A stretch of DNA of 64,000 nucleotides from Heterobilharzia americana (taxonomy: Eukaryota > Platyhelminthes > Trematoda > Strigeidida > Schistosomatidae). Location: contig OX104134.1 in assembly GCA_944470555.2 (NCBI GenBank), positions 52,195,890 to 52,259,889 of the forward strand, written 5' to 3'. The translations under genes and the position numbers were made by a program. Below, piece by piece: positions 22,921-34,033 of this stretch. The notes under the pieces were generated by a model. The model had not been told where the DNA came from. It ran no database searches and was given only the letters and a program-made list of their open reading frames with translations. The stretch's first letter is position 1; the number at the start of each line of letters is the position of its first letter.

Positions 22921-25900
22921 TATCCATCAGTAACACCAGAACCAATATGTCCATTTAAACTGCTTTCAAACGGTTCACTAAACTAAAAGCCAGTAAACTT
23001 TTTAAAAGGTCTTTTATGATAAGTTCTGTTGCGCTCTATACCACTGTCATGTTAGATAAGTAAACGTTATTCATCCTATGAGACTGATATCTTCATCAAC
23101 TGCCACCTGATTGTCAATTTATTTACGAAACTTTGTTTTTCATAGTAAAGATCTTACGCGAACAGACTAACAGTGCTTTTTCTTATTTTGTCATTGATTT
23201 GGGTAGGTGTCAGTTTCAGAGAAGTTATAAGTTTCCTCAAGATTGTAGATTCATGTTCTGCTAGTTCACGTAAGTAGAAAACTTATATCTCAGGCTAACT
23301 ATAGACTTGGTCACAACATAGAGTCGACAAAATAACCATAATTTATGACTTTTTCTGCTTTTCTTCAGTCGAAAAAACAACTGAAAGTCTTTTATATAGA
23401 GATAGACACAAATTTTTTTTCTAGTAAATATTTTTCGGTCTTCAAACAGTAGCTTAAATTTTAAAAGTTTTAAAAACAGTTAAGATTGTAAAGATCAAAT
23501 TAGTTACTTGCGGTTGAGAGAACTTAATATTCAAATTATTATCTATCCCGATTTATAGAAGAAAATCTTTGTGTCAGTGGACGTGAACTGATGCAAAACT
23601 AATAGGTTCTGCGTAATTGTTTTCACAAAGTTGAACAGATTACAGGCAATATATTCTGCAAAATTCAATAAAATTATTGCAATTCATTGTCTCATCGTTA
23701 GGTATACTAAGGTCATTGCGAAATTAGTGTGATATAAAGTTATTATGCTTGTCGGTCAATCAAAGATGAAAAAGTTTAAATTATATAATTAGAATAAAAT
23801 ATGACAGAAAATGATGCTTTGTTTATAAAATTATTTTGATAGTTCTAGATTAGTTATGGAATGTTTGCTCAGGTTTTGGGACAACGAATAAGTAGTTTTA
23901 AACATCACTACACAGCGGAGAAGACATTTCTGAACAGAAATCGAAAAAATGGAGAAAATAGCAACATTTATCTGTAGGGCGACACAAGGGTTACTGTTGT
24001 AAAATAAGTAATATTATCTATGTTTTAGTTTGCGAAAAAGATATCAGCTCCATTTTAGTTTTTTTTTTTAATGTATCACATAGCGGAACAGTATTATTTA
24101 CTGGATTATGTTTTGGACATAATTTATTGTCCATATCATGACTATGGGCAATAAATTGTGTTCGAAAAGTAATAAGACTGTGCTGTTGTGCGTTGCGTTT
24201 AATAAATCAACTGAAATAGAATCGCTCTCTACCACGGTGCACAAATGTTACTCTTATTAAAGATGTCCGGTGTTTAGCTTATCATCTGAGATGACGTTAT
24301 CAAAAGGATGTGAGCACAAATCATGTTGTCGTCTGTGGATCTGCAATGTTTTAGCTTTGACAACCCACCATCATGCTTAAAAAGATGCTTTCTTCGAATC
24401 TTGGTTACAAAGGTGGTTCTGTCACTGGTATTCTGAAGAGAAGTCTATCAAACTCCTTGACAGGAAAATTCTTTGCACCAATGCTAAAAGTAGTATTATG
24501 CTGCCCCAATGTTTCTTAATAATTTAAATTAGACTAAGGACATCAATGGGAAGACGAGATATCAGAGTCTATGGCTGAAACAGGGTGTAGCTTAAGAGGA
24601 TAACTTTCAGCTTGTTGACATTACGTTCGTTGTTTAACAGTCTATAGTGACGTGTTCCATCTTTGACCAGTATACGAAATTTTAGTCAATCAACTTGGTA
24701 AACTAAATACTGGATGCCCAGAGAGAAACTATTAAGTAGATATGGTGTGAATAGCTTCATTTACCATGACGCTTTCACCAAAGATCAAACATTTATGCAT
24801 GACACTTTGGCAATCAAGTTTAAAAGACAGTTTTCACTGAGACGAGCATTCAACCAGTGAGTCGTAAATAATTAATGCCGCTTTCTGATGTAGCATCACT
24901 TTTGAAGCATACGAAATTTCAGTAATATCCAGAGGTGAAGGTAGAAGAACACTGTGTAAGGTGAGCAGAATAGTTTCTGGTGACAACTTCAGCTAATGCA
25001 AAAACTAGAACTAGAAAACTAGAATTCATCAGTTTTTCACTCATTGACATCATGGATTGAGTATGTAAACGAGTAACGGAGAGAAAAGTGTACAGTAAAA
25101 TTCATAAACAAGGACTCAAAGAATCACTGTTTTGATATACAAAAGGTAGATATTCTATTTCTGGTTATCTGTAGTATAGACAAGTAGACGGAATCGTGAA
25201 GGGTCTCATTGTAACAGATTTTACCTAGCGTAGTCAGAGAACGTAACTACGACAGACCTCATGAAGAATCTAGGTATATATCTTTGCTACTACATTGACA
25301 CACTTATTAACATAGGTTACAACACTGGTAACAAAGAAATGTTAAAGAAATCTATCAGAACACAGTTCTGACTTAATTTTATTTATGGAGAGCATCATAA
25401 TAAGCTACACTTAGTTTATTTTCTATTATGCAGACAAGAAGTTAGCTAACTAGGTAGGAGTGTGCTTAAAAGAAGTAAACATGTATACTTCATTAGTTCC
25501 ATACCTGTAGAGTACGAAACGCATCTGAAGAGATTTCTGACAATCGTCATAATGGAGGTAATTTCGGACGATAATCCAAAGAGGAAGTTAGATTTTGCCA
25601 TGAAATTATTGATCGAAATACATTATCCTAGTATTTTACTAAACAGCATATCAATAAGTTGATTAGAAAAATTCAGGTGGAAACTGAAACAAAACATTGG
25701 ATGTAAAGTAACAATTTAACAGGGATATACCTGGTAATAAATTGTACCATTTTAAAATATTAAAGGGACATTTTGTACAATTAACTTCTCTCTATCAATT
25801 TTCTGATCGACGAATAGTTTTGAATGGAACAAGGGAAACGTTGTCAAATTTTTCCACTTCCAACTATATTTACCAATTTGACTGTTACTGTACAGAAAGT

Positions 25901-26238
25901 TATAGTTAGTGTACAACGATGTAACTTGACTGGCGTATTATCAACCTGGCTAGGATAAAAACAAGTTGAGTTAATACGAGGTTCTGTTTTGTCCTTTTTG
26001 ATTGACATTTGTCACTAAATGGACAAAACAAAAGAATTCGGAGTGATTTCCTGCATCTCCATTTAACTTCTCCAATGCATTCTGATTTCTGTTGCATTAC
26101 TGAACAAATAGCACCAACAGCCGATGTGATCACGGACTGTGGTTTCGCTTGACATACTGTCAGCGTTAAGTAACGTCATTGTGTGTAAATATTCATTACA
26201 AATTTATTTACAATAAACTGAAACTACGACTACTAATA
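22921..26238. other. Long unique AT-rich stretch
   Basis: Apart from the short repeat at 24,073-24,140 I see no gene or element. A 66-codon frame at 25,462-25,662 (+) has no recognisable motif. Confidence 0.35.
24073..24140 (+). repeat. Dispersed short repeat, member 2
   Basis: TATCACATAGCGGAACAGTA, TTTACTGGATTATGTTTTGG and CATAATTTATTGTCCATATC align with 13,642-13,720. Confidence 0.5.
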
Positions 26239-27721
26239 GAGATCAACACAGATGAAACCAATGAAAGATAGTGAAGGAAAAAAAGTTACCAAAGAGGAAA
26301 AACAGAAGAAAAAATGGTATGATCACTTCAACAAAACTCTCGAATCGACCACCACTACCACTTACAACTCGTCCCGAAATACCACCAGCAAACCAGCCAC
26401 AGAATTACCAGTGAACACAAGACCTCCGACAAAGGCAGAAGTGAAGTCCTGAAAGCCATAAAGTTGCTGAAATCCGGGAAAGCGGCAGGCCAGATGGAAC
26501 CCCACCAGAAGCACTGAATACAGACACAGAAACAACAGTGGACAAGAACACTGCATCACTGCAGAAGGTTTGAAGGAAAGGAAGGAAATGTACCTACCGG
26601 TTGATTGAAAGAAGGGCTACCTTGTCAAACATCCAAAGAAGGGACACCTAAGTCTTTGCAAGAGTCGGCACGGAATCATGCTCCTGTTCACTCCAAGCAA
26701 ATATTTGGCCGCATCATCCTGGACAGACTAAAAAATGCTCTGCATTCAAAACTACGACGAGAACAGGCTGGACTCATGAAGTACAAGTCATGTGCGGATC
26801 AAATTGCAACACCTCAATAAGCATCATCATAGAACAGAGTGTAAAATGGAAGTCAACTCAACTTCATCATTTTTGAAAAGGCATTCGACAGCGTCGACCG
26901 ACAAGTAATTAAGTAGGCAGCTGCTTCAACACTACGGTTTTAGTGCTACAAACATTTATCAACCTCATTCAACAGCAGCTATATGATGATATGATGCTAC
27001 ATGCCAAGTGATTCACATCGGGAAGCTCAGTGATGCCTCTGAATTGAAGACAGGTTGATAGGTGAGACAAGTTTGCCACCTACTATCAACGGTGATCTTC
27101 CTGATTGTGGTCGATCGACTGAACTTGATCATGCAAGAAACTGTGAGGATTGAGAATAGGGGTCTACGCTGACTGGACCGATGAAAAGACCCTAGAAGAA
27201 GATTTGGATTTCGCCGCCAATGATGATTTATGTCTAATGTCTTAGTCTTATCTCCCAAACTCGAAGATCTACAGGCGTAAGCCAACAAGTTGACAGAAGA
27301 GGTAGGGCAGTGAGGATATGACTTCCTTCGGGTGGACGTAGAGAAGACAGAGGTGATGAAGACACGCAACCAACAACAGCATCAACAACAAGCACCAATC
27401 AGTATGAACCGGAGAAATCTGAAGGAAGTAGTCTCTTTCACCTAACTAGGCAAGGCAACATTGTTTCAACTACAAGTGGCAGTGGCGACACAGATGAGGG
27501 CGTCAAAGCCAACCGGGATCGGAAAGACACAGCAGGACAGGTCTTCATTAACCTAAAATCAGAGTGGAGATCTACTGCACTCCACTTCACTCAGCATAAA
27601 GTGTGAACAACATCCAAACTTTCAACACGAATTCAGTCAAGCAAGTCAGTGCTTCTATGTGATGATTGAGAGACTTGGCGTGTCACGAAAAGCATTTCCA
27701 ACAAACTGCAGACAGTCGTCA
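26239..27721 (+). mobile_element. RTE-clade retrotransposon fragment, linker and RT
   Basis: Begins with GAGATCAACACAGATGAAAC, shared with the minus strand of the copy at 61.9 kb. It encodes the linker before the RT (KWYDHFNKTLES; PPTKAEVKS), the RT fingers (IILDRLKNALHSKLRREQAG; KSCADQIAT) and the block FEKAFDSVDRQVIK. Frames are broken many times. From 26,833 on it matches 17,783-18,665 almost exactly. It ends abruptly at about 27,721, where a different short repeat begins. Confidence 0.82.
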
Positions 27722-27729
27722 ACGTTATA

Positions 27730-27812
27730 TTAGTGATTATGAGCAATAATTTATGCTCGAAAATTCATCAAGCAGATAATACCATATCACTGTCTGTTAT
27801 AAATCAAATAAA
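27730..27812 (-). repeat. Dispersed short repeat between two RTE pieces
   Basis: The minus strand reads TATTTGATTTATAACAGACA, GTGATATGGTATTATCTGC and TTTCGAGCATAAATTATTGC, matching 42,034-42,116. It separates two pieces of RTE that would otherwise be adjacent. Confidence 0.55.
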
Positions 27813-27819
27813 ACATCTA

Positions 27820-28160
27820 ATATGAAAACAACGTGCTACTTCGGCTGGAAACGGGCCAATGAAGTACGCATCGCCCAAGAAATATGCAGAAGAAGGCGGA
27901 GATGTATTGGATTTGATATACAATGAGAATACTGTTTTGGAGCAACACTTACCAGGCTGTCGAGTGGAATCCAAAGTAGATATGGCGAGTTGAACGTCCG
28001 AGGGTGACATGGAGGAGATTGTGTGAAGAAGAAATGAAAGCTTATGGGAAGTCGTTGAGTCAGGTTCAATAGACTACTGCGAACAGAGTGGAATGGAGAT
28101 GTTCTACTTAAGCCCTATGTTCCACTATGAACCCAAAGGACAAATATTAGTAATAATAAT
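27820..28160 (+). mobile_element. RTE-clade 3' end fragment
   Basis: C-terminal part of an RTE element, diverged from the copy to its left: GGCGGAGATGTATTGGATTTG, then a segment matching the GRPR region, then AACAGAGTGGAATGGAGATG and CCTATGTTCCACTATGAACC. The tail TAGTAATAATAATGC follows near 28,147. It is older than the 26.2-27.7 kb piece by its number of differences. Confidence 0.65.
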
Positions 28161-29385
28161 GCAACTACTGTTAATGCTTCGAATGGCACAATTCATATCC
28201 TTGTTTTCTTTAACTAGCAAATCGGCATGACTGATTTATATTTTATTTGAGCAAAATCTAGAAAGAAATTGAAACACTATTGGTTTGATTTATCTAGACG
28301 TTCTGTGGTCAGTTTTCCCAAGTGTACGAAGACATTTCATTAGTTATCCTCCGTTTATTTCTTGTAAGCTTGATGTTGTGTTGCCGTAATAATTAGCTGA
28401 AGTTTGAAGTTGCATGCAGACAGTGAAAGTCTGTATATGATATTGAAAATCATTTCCATTTTTATATCAAATAACCTGAAAATGCTTATTAACCTTTCCA
28501 TCGTTTCTTAAGACTAGCCGACATATGTTTATTGTTGCTTTGGGAAGTCAAAAAAAAGTGAAGTGAAAAAAGTTGTCTTTAAAACAATCTCTTGTTTCTT
28601 ATGATTTCATTTTCGGCAGTCCAACAGTCGGATTTTTAGGTTTAGACTGGTGAATAATGGTTGATAATCGGTTATTAGATCTGCATTTCAAGCATTTCGT
28701 CACGGTTCAAAGATATAAGCGAAAATAACCCATGGACGGAGACAGGGAAGGGAAAAGCAAATATAAATTACCATGGTGATGAGATAGTATCAATGAAACC
28801 TTATGACATTGATTTGAATAATCTTTTGAGACTGAAGTTTACCAGATCTCTTGCAAGAGAGTAAATGGAAGGGGAAAGTATGAAACAGAAGTGTGCTGCA
28901 AAATTTTCATTTCATATCCCTCATTGAGCTGGATCTAGTTGATCAGCTTCTGTCGTATTTAGATAGTTTGGAGAGTAAATATCAAATATTTAAAGTTAGG
29001 AGTGCCAAGCGATGGCTCGATTAATAAAGATATCACGTAAAGACATCAATGTATCCGAACAATGAATCGTGAATGGCCTCAAACATGAATCTTAGAATAA
29101 AATGCTAAATACCACCTGCACACAAAAAAGTGCTATCGGAATTGTGAAAAGAATGGCAAAATAAGACATTGAATATGCTAGTTTTATAAATTTAACTCAG
29201 TACATGATGTATATGCTCTATTTAGGTTGGTGGTTTTGTGCTTTGTCTGTCTAAATTCAGTTACTGAAACGGGTGGAATATTTAAGAGTATCTCCTTTAA
29301 CTGATGAGTTAAAACAAATGTTGATAGATGTGACATGTGTAGCAGGTGAATTCTTTTCCTTTCAGATATATCCTTGTGGTATATA
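28161..29385. other. Unique spacer
   Basis: No feature recognised. Confidence 0.4.
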
Positions 29386-29695
29386 TGTAGGTGGACTCTT
29401 GCACATTAACTTTAGACTTCACGTTTGAGGGTCGCTCAGTTCCTCGAAAAAAGAAAGTAGTTGCAAAACAATAAAAGGTTTATTGTCAAGTTGAACACCT
29501 ACGAAAATAACAATTTATGTGCATTTTCGATAGCCTTGGTAAGTGTTTCACTTTTCTAGCGAGTGTTTTAGCCAATCCGAGACTCACAAGCATGGTCACT
29601 TGGTTTTTCGCGAACTTTCGCCATACTATGATTGGCTGTGAAGGGTTTCCAGGGCATCTCATGCCTCTTTGAGGAATCTAAGCGATATCGTTACA
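29386..29695 (-). mobile_element. Possible solo LTR
   Basis: The minus strand starts TGTAACGATATCGC and ends in CA, is about 310 bases long, contains AATAAA about two thirds in and is GC-richer than its surroundings. These are LTR-like traits. No target-site duplication is visible (ATATA on one side, CCCCA on the other) and no gag-pol frame adjoins, so the call is weak. Confidence 0.3.
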
Positions 29696-30677
29696 CCCCA
29701 TAAAAATTTCTGTTATCTATTACACATAAACCTACTTGACTGAAGACAAGAAACAAGGAAGGAATTCCTGTAGGTTGAAAAGAATAAAGAGGATGGTCCA
29801 CGTGGAGGAAATCTTTCCTTTTGACCTACATCATCTTCTAAGGCTTGGTCGTAGGATTTAAGGTTGTTACAAATGTACAGTAGACCATTATTGAGTCGTC
29901 TTTTGAAACGACATATAGAATCTAACGGATGGTCAAAAACGTATCATTCTAAAAAGTTTGTTTTTGTAAAGGATTCAAGATTCTGTTAAACAGGTCTGCA
30001 CTTTGTGTGCATCATAACATTTATGGTATTTATAATCCTCTTTTCTCTCCACTCTGTGAATTTTATTATCATGAATGTATGTAGCTGTTTTATTTTATCA
30101 TAATTCCCATTTATTTTTCATTTTCTTTGGAAGCATTACGCAGATAGTTAGACATGAAATTCGACATCTAGGAGGAATCAGTTGCCTATTGTATCATTTT
30201 ATTTTGTAACTAGCTTGATCACTTTGTAGGTCTTCATGCAACCTTCATATATATGAATGCGGTTTTCGCTTTTTATTAGTCATACTATTTGAACACACTA
30301 CTTAACAATAAATTTTTGCTTGAGATAGTTGAGATTTTTCGTCCCGAATAAACATGGTAATTGTTTGGTGTTCTCCCACTTCTGAAGTTTGTTTTTGGAG
30401 GTTTTATCACTAGGCTGATTGAATTCAACATTCGCTTTGTAAATGAGTGAAGTATTTTAAAGTTGCATAAATGTTAACGTTGGATATTTGCCAAACGTAA
30501 GCGTTCTTCGCCTGTGAGTAGGAGTGACATTTATTGTTTCAAAATTAGATGTTGACCTTTATAACGCATGTAATCATTTGATCTACACTATTGAGCTTGT
30601 GTATAATTGTTGATTAACTTGATTGATTTCCAGCTGGTTAGCATAATTGGCACATCAGCCATACCATAGCGAAATAT
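29696..30677. other. Unique spacer
   Basis: No feature recognised. Confidence 0.4.
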
Positions 30678-31290
30678 CTTATGCAAATTGAAAGACCCAT
30701 TGCCCGAAGAAGGTAAGACTAATATAATTCACAAAATAAGTTTCAAAGACGATCAAGGATACTATGCTGACCAATCCAGTCATCGAATATATCAAATAAT
30801 ATGTGAACACCAACCTCCAATCAAGCGAGATGATGAATTCTCATTGATTTCGATTAACAAAACCACAATTTTGATTGAGACGGTCCCTAAATAATACAAC
30901 AGGTAAGCTTAAAAGTGAAAGGTAGTTGCTGAAGTCTTGGTAATGAAATCAAATGTTGATTCAAAGACAAGTGGATATTGATTGAATAAAAGGACTACCA
31001 AGAAGGGATCAAGCAACTGTTAATTAGTGAAAAGAGTCCATAGCCAGACATTAGGTTCACAGGGTAGATCGAATGATTACAAAAGGATCAATATCTAATG
31101 AAAAACAAAAAGTATAACCTTTTATCATAAGTCAGTGACTCTCAAGGTAGGCAAATATCCTACAATAATATTCATGCAGCTTGGAAATGCTTCACTTTTA
31201 TAAGAGGTAAATTTTGATGAGGTCATCCAGCCTGGTGATGAAACCTCCAAGGATAAACTTCTCGGGTAGGAGAAAATCGAAAAATTTAGA
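30678..31290 (+). mobile_element. Penelope-like element 3' fragment with decayed GIY-YIG
   Basis: The frame at 30,688-30,894 reads KDPLPEEGKTNIIHKISF then GYYADQSSHRIYQIICEHQP: a GIY-YIG domain whose second motif has lost its usual YIG form. The C-terminal extension and a non-coding tail follow (GTCATCCAGCCTGGTGATG; AAACCTCCAAGGATAAAC near 31,240-31,258), homologous to the tail at 10.6 kb. Reverse transcriptase is missing. Confidence 0.7.
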
Positions 31291-31787
31291 AATTATTGTC
31301 CGTTTCTAATGATTGTAAAGATGAATGCATAGTTTTTAAGGCTATATCACTGAATGTCGATTTTCTAAGCTGAATCATCTTTTTTACCAGAAGAGTAAAT
31401 TATTTCTCCATATACAACTTTCAAGAAATTACAACACAAGAGACACAATAGCTCTTCCACGTTGCACAGATTTCTGTTTATTTGCAGTTTCCAATATGAT
31501 CTTTATTTATCATACACTATTCACAAAAATATTTATCAAGAAGTTCATACTCAGACCCTCATATCGCTATTTCAGTGTTTTGTTATTTCCGATACACTTA
31601 ACGTGAAGAATATTTCTGATGGAAAGCTAACGAATTTCTTATATTTCTAATGATAATTTTAGCTTAAAACAAGCAATGAATGTGAAAAAGCAGGATATAA
31701 TAAGATTTATAAATTTCAGTAGTATTGGTTAGCTGGATATTCTTGATTATATGTACTGACTGATGATTGAAGGTGGGATGAAAATCT

Positions 31788-31861
31788 GGACCACGGCCGG
31801 ATTCGAACCAGCGGCCACCGGATTACCGACCCGGTGCTTTACCAACTGAGCTACGAGGTCC
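31788..31861 (-). tRNA. tRNA-like gene, Thr(GGT)-like
   Basis: The minus strand folds into a 74-nt cloverleaf. The A box is TAGCTCAGTTGG, the B box GGTTCGAATCC, and TTTT follows six bases after the 3' end as a Pol III terminator. The anticodon stem is CCGGG/TCCGG with loop TCGGTAA, giving GGT at positions 34-36. Odd features: C instead of the near-universal U at 33, an 8-base acceptor stem with one T-T mismatch, and a C-A mismatch in the D stem. It may be a tRNA pseudogene or the head of a tRNA-derived SINE and not a working tRNA. Read one base earlier, the loop would give CGG (Pro). Confidence 0.65.
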
Positions 31862-32967
31862 AACTGCTGACCAGAATTTTATGTTTTCATTATATTGGTG
31901 ATATGTGCCTTTAAACAGTACTACCGAAATTTATGAATTCATAAAGTCCTTTTAAATGAATTAACGTTTGAGTGAGAACAGGTTATAAGTAACGGGGTCT
32001 ACTTTTACAAACAGAGTTATAATGGAACCCATCGGAGGTTACGTACATAAAGCGCACTTAAAATCAAAATTCATCTCTTTTTGTTCCTAAATTGTAGTAG
32101 TTTCATTCGAACATCCTTCATTTTCGCCAATGATTGTGAAGTTCGATTTACTTTGTTTGATGAATGTAAGCAAATCAAGGCACAGAAATTTCTGCTTATT
32201 TTCTAAAGATTATTAGCAATTCGTGATGTACATTGAGACAAAAATATTGACGAAAAGAAACTGATTTGTCCTACAAGGATTTAAATTTATATTTAAAATT
32301 ATTTCAAGGCTTACTCCAAGTTACGGTTTTAAAAATTATGAATATATTTTGCTTACTGGATAGTGTGCCTGTAAGAAGAATGTTCATTCTTCAAAACAAG
32401 ACAAAATAGATCTATTAAGAAACCAACAGTGACTAAACTTATTCGCTGGCACAGAATTGATTACTGAGAGCTTAGCAGTAGAATAAGAGTGATTTTTTTC
32501 TCCATTGAGGGCTATATTTCAATGCTATCTGTTTTAGCATTACTGCTTCACCTACTGCTATATCTCATTAGTTATTACAGTTAGTTTCCTCGTACTTTTT
32601 TACATTACTGACCTTGTATTTAGTCTTTTGGACAAATATGGAGTCACCTCCTTCAATCTCACCACTGTAGTTCTCTTAAATGAGCACAACTTTCAAATAG
32701 GCTTCATAGATATATACATTAGCCTGGCATTACCTTTGGTTCATATTTTTTCAATTCTCTGCCAAGCATATAGCAGCCTACCATTAAATCCCCTTATCTA
32801 ATGCAACTGTATGTCAACCATATCCCTTGTCTCGTTTAATAAAAACTCGCTGATGATCGTGGGTGTAATTCAGACAGAAATATATAAGATACATCATTTC
32901 AGAATATGATACTGTTACTTTATGTGACTTTGCTGTTGTGCATTGATTTACACCAATCACGACTGCC
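31862..32967. other. Unique spacer
   Basis: No feature recognised. Confidence 0.4.
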
Positions 32968-33217
32968 CACAAGCTCTCATTTCTCCCTCACACGATATCC
33001 TCCTTGTCACTCTCACCTGGGATGCCCAACTAGTCGCTTCCCATCTAGGTTCAACGCAAGCAACTGGCATGGCACGTGATGTCCCCAAACGGTCTTCTCA
33101 GTGCGTATACAATCCATCTCCACTTTCTTCGTCTGCATATTTATCAGGTGATAGGTCCTTGATTGGTTTATTGCCAGCCAGCTAGCCAGCCAACCAGCCA
33201 GCCAGCCAGCCAGCCAA

Positions 33218-33256
<39 letters not shown>

Positions 33257-34033
33257 ACCAGCCAGCCAACCAGCCAGCCAACCAGCCAGCCAACCAGCCA
33301 GCCAGCCAGTCAGACAGACAGAATTACTTCTTGCTTATTCTTTCTGGCAATCTATCTCATTTTCAGTGTCGAGTGAGAGTAGATGGCAGCTGCTGATGAT
33401 TGTCTGCAGTTTGTTGGAAATGCTTTCGTGACACGCCAAGTCTCTCAATCATCACATAGAAGCACTGACTTGCTTGACTGAATTCGTGTTGAAAGTTTGG
33501 ATGTTGTTCACACTTTATGCTGAGTGAAGTGGAGTGCAGTAGATCTCCACTCTGATTTTAGGTTAATGAAGACCTGTCCTGCTGTGTCTTTCCGATCCCG
33601 GTTGGCTTTGACGCCCTCATCTGTGTCGCCACTGCCACTTGTAGTTGAAACAATGTTGCCTTGCCTAGTTAGGTGAAAGAGACTACTTCCTTCAGATTTC
33701 TCCGGTTCATACTGATTGGTGCTTGTTGTTGATGCTGTTGTTGGTTGCGTGTCATCATCACCTCTGTCTTCTCTACGTCCACCCGAAGGAAGTCATATCT
33801 TCACTGCCCTACCTCTTCTGTCAACTTGTTGGTTTACGCCTGTAGATCTTCAAGCTTGCGTGGTCTTAGACGCAAGTCATACTTGGCGAAGTCCGAATCT
33901 TCTAGGTTCTTTTCCGCGGTCTAGCTTATCATCCCCTTCTCACAGCTCCTCACTGTTTGGTCCATGATCCAGTTTACTACAATCAGAAATATCATTGGTA
34001 ATAGTAGACAGCCTTGTTTTACTCCTGTCTTCA
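32968..34033 (-). mobile_element. RTE-clade fragment fused to a second copy
   Basis: Minus-strand C-terminal half of an RTE element of the minisatellite-bearing subfamily, without its 3' tail. It contains the longest CAGC array (33,172-33,320) and continues upstream through the thumb region to about 34,033, where it meets a second RTE copy in the same orientation. All frames are broken. Confidence 0.78.
33172..33320 (+). repeat. CAGC minisatellite inside the RTE, longest copy
   Basis: About 149 bases of CCAGC and CCAACCAGC units. The reading frame across it gives PASQPTSQ-type repeats and is not a gene. Confidence 0.92.

Noticed and set aside
29301..29320. CTGATGAG string resembling a hammerhead core
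   Set aside because: No GAAA box, helix I partner or repeat context nearby.
33163..33396. PASQ/ANQP-repeat open frame (and LAGW frames on the other strand)
   Set aside because: The frame is produced by the CAGC minisatellite inside an RTE remnant; low complexity, no start context or conservation across copies.
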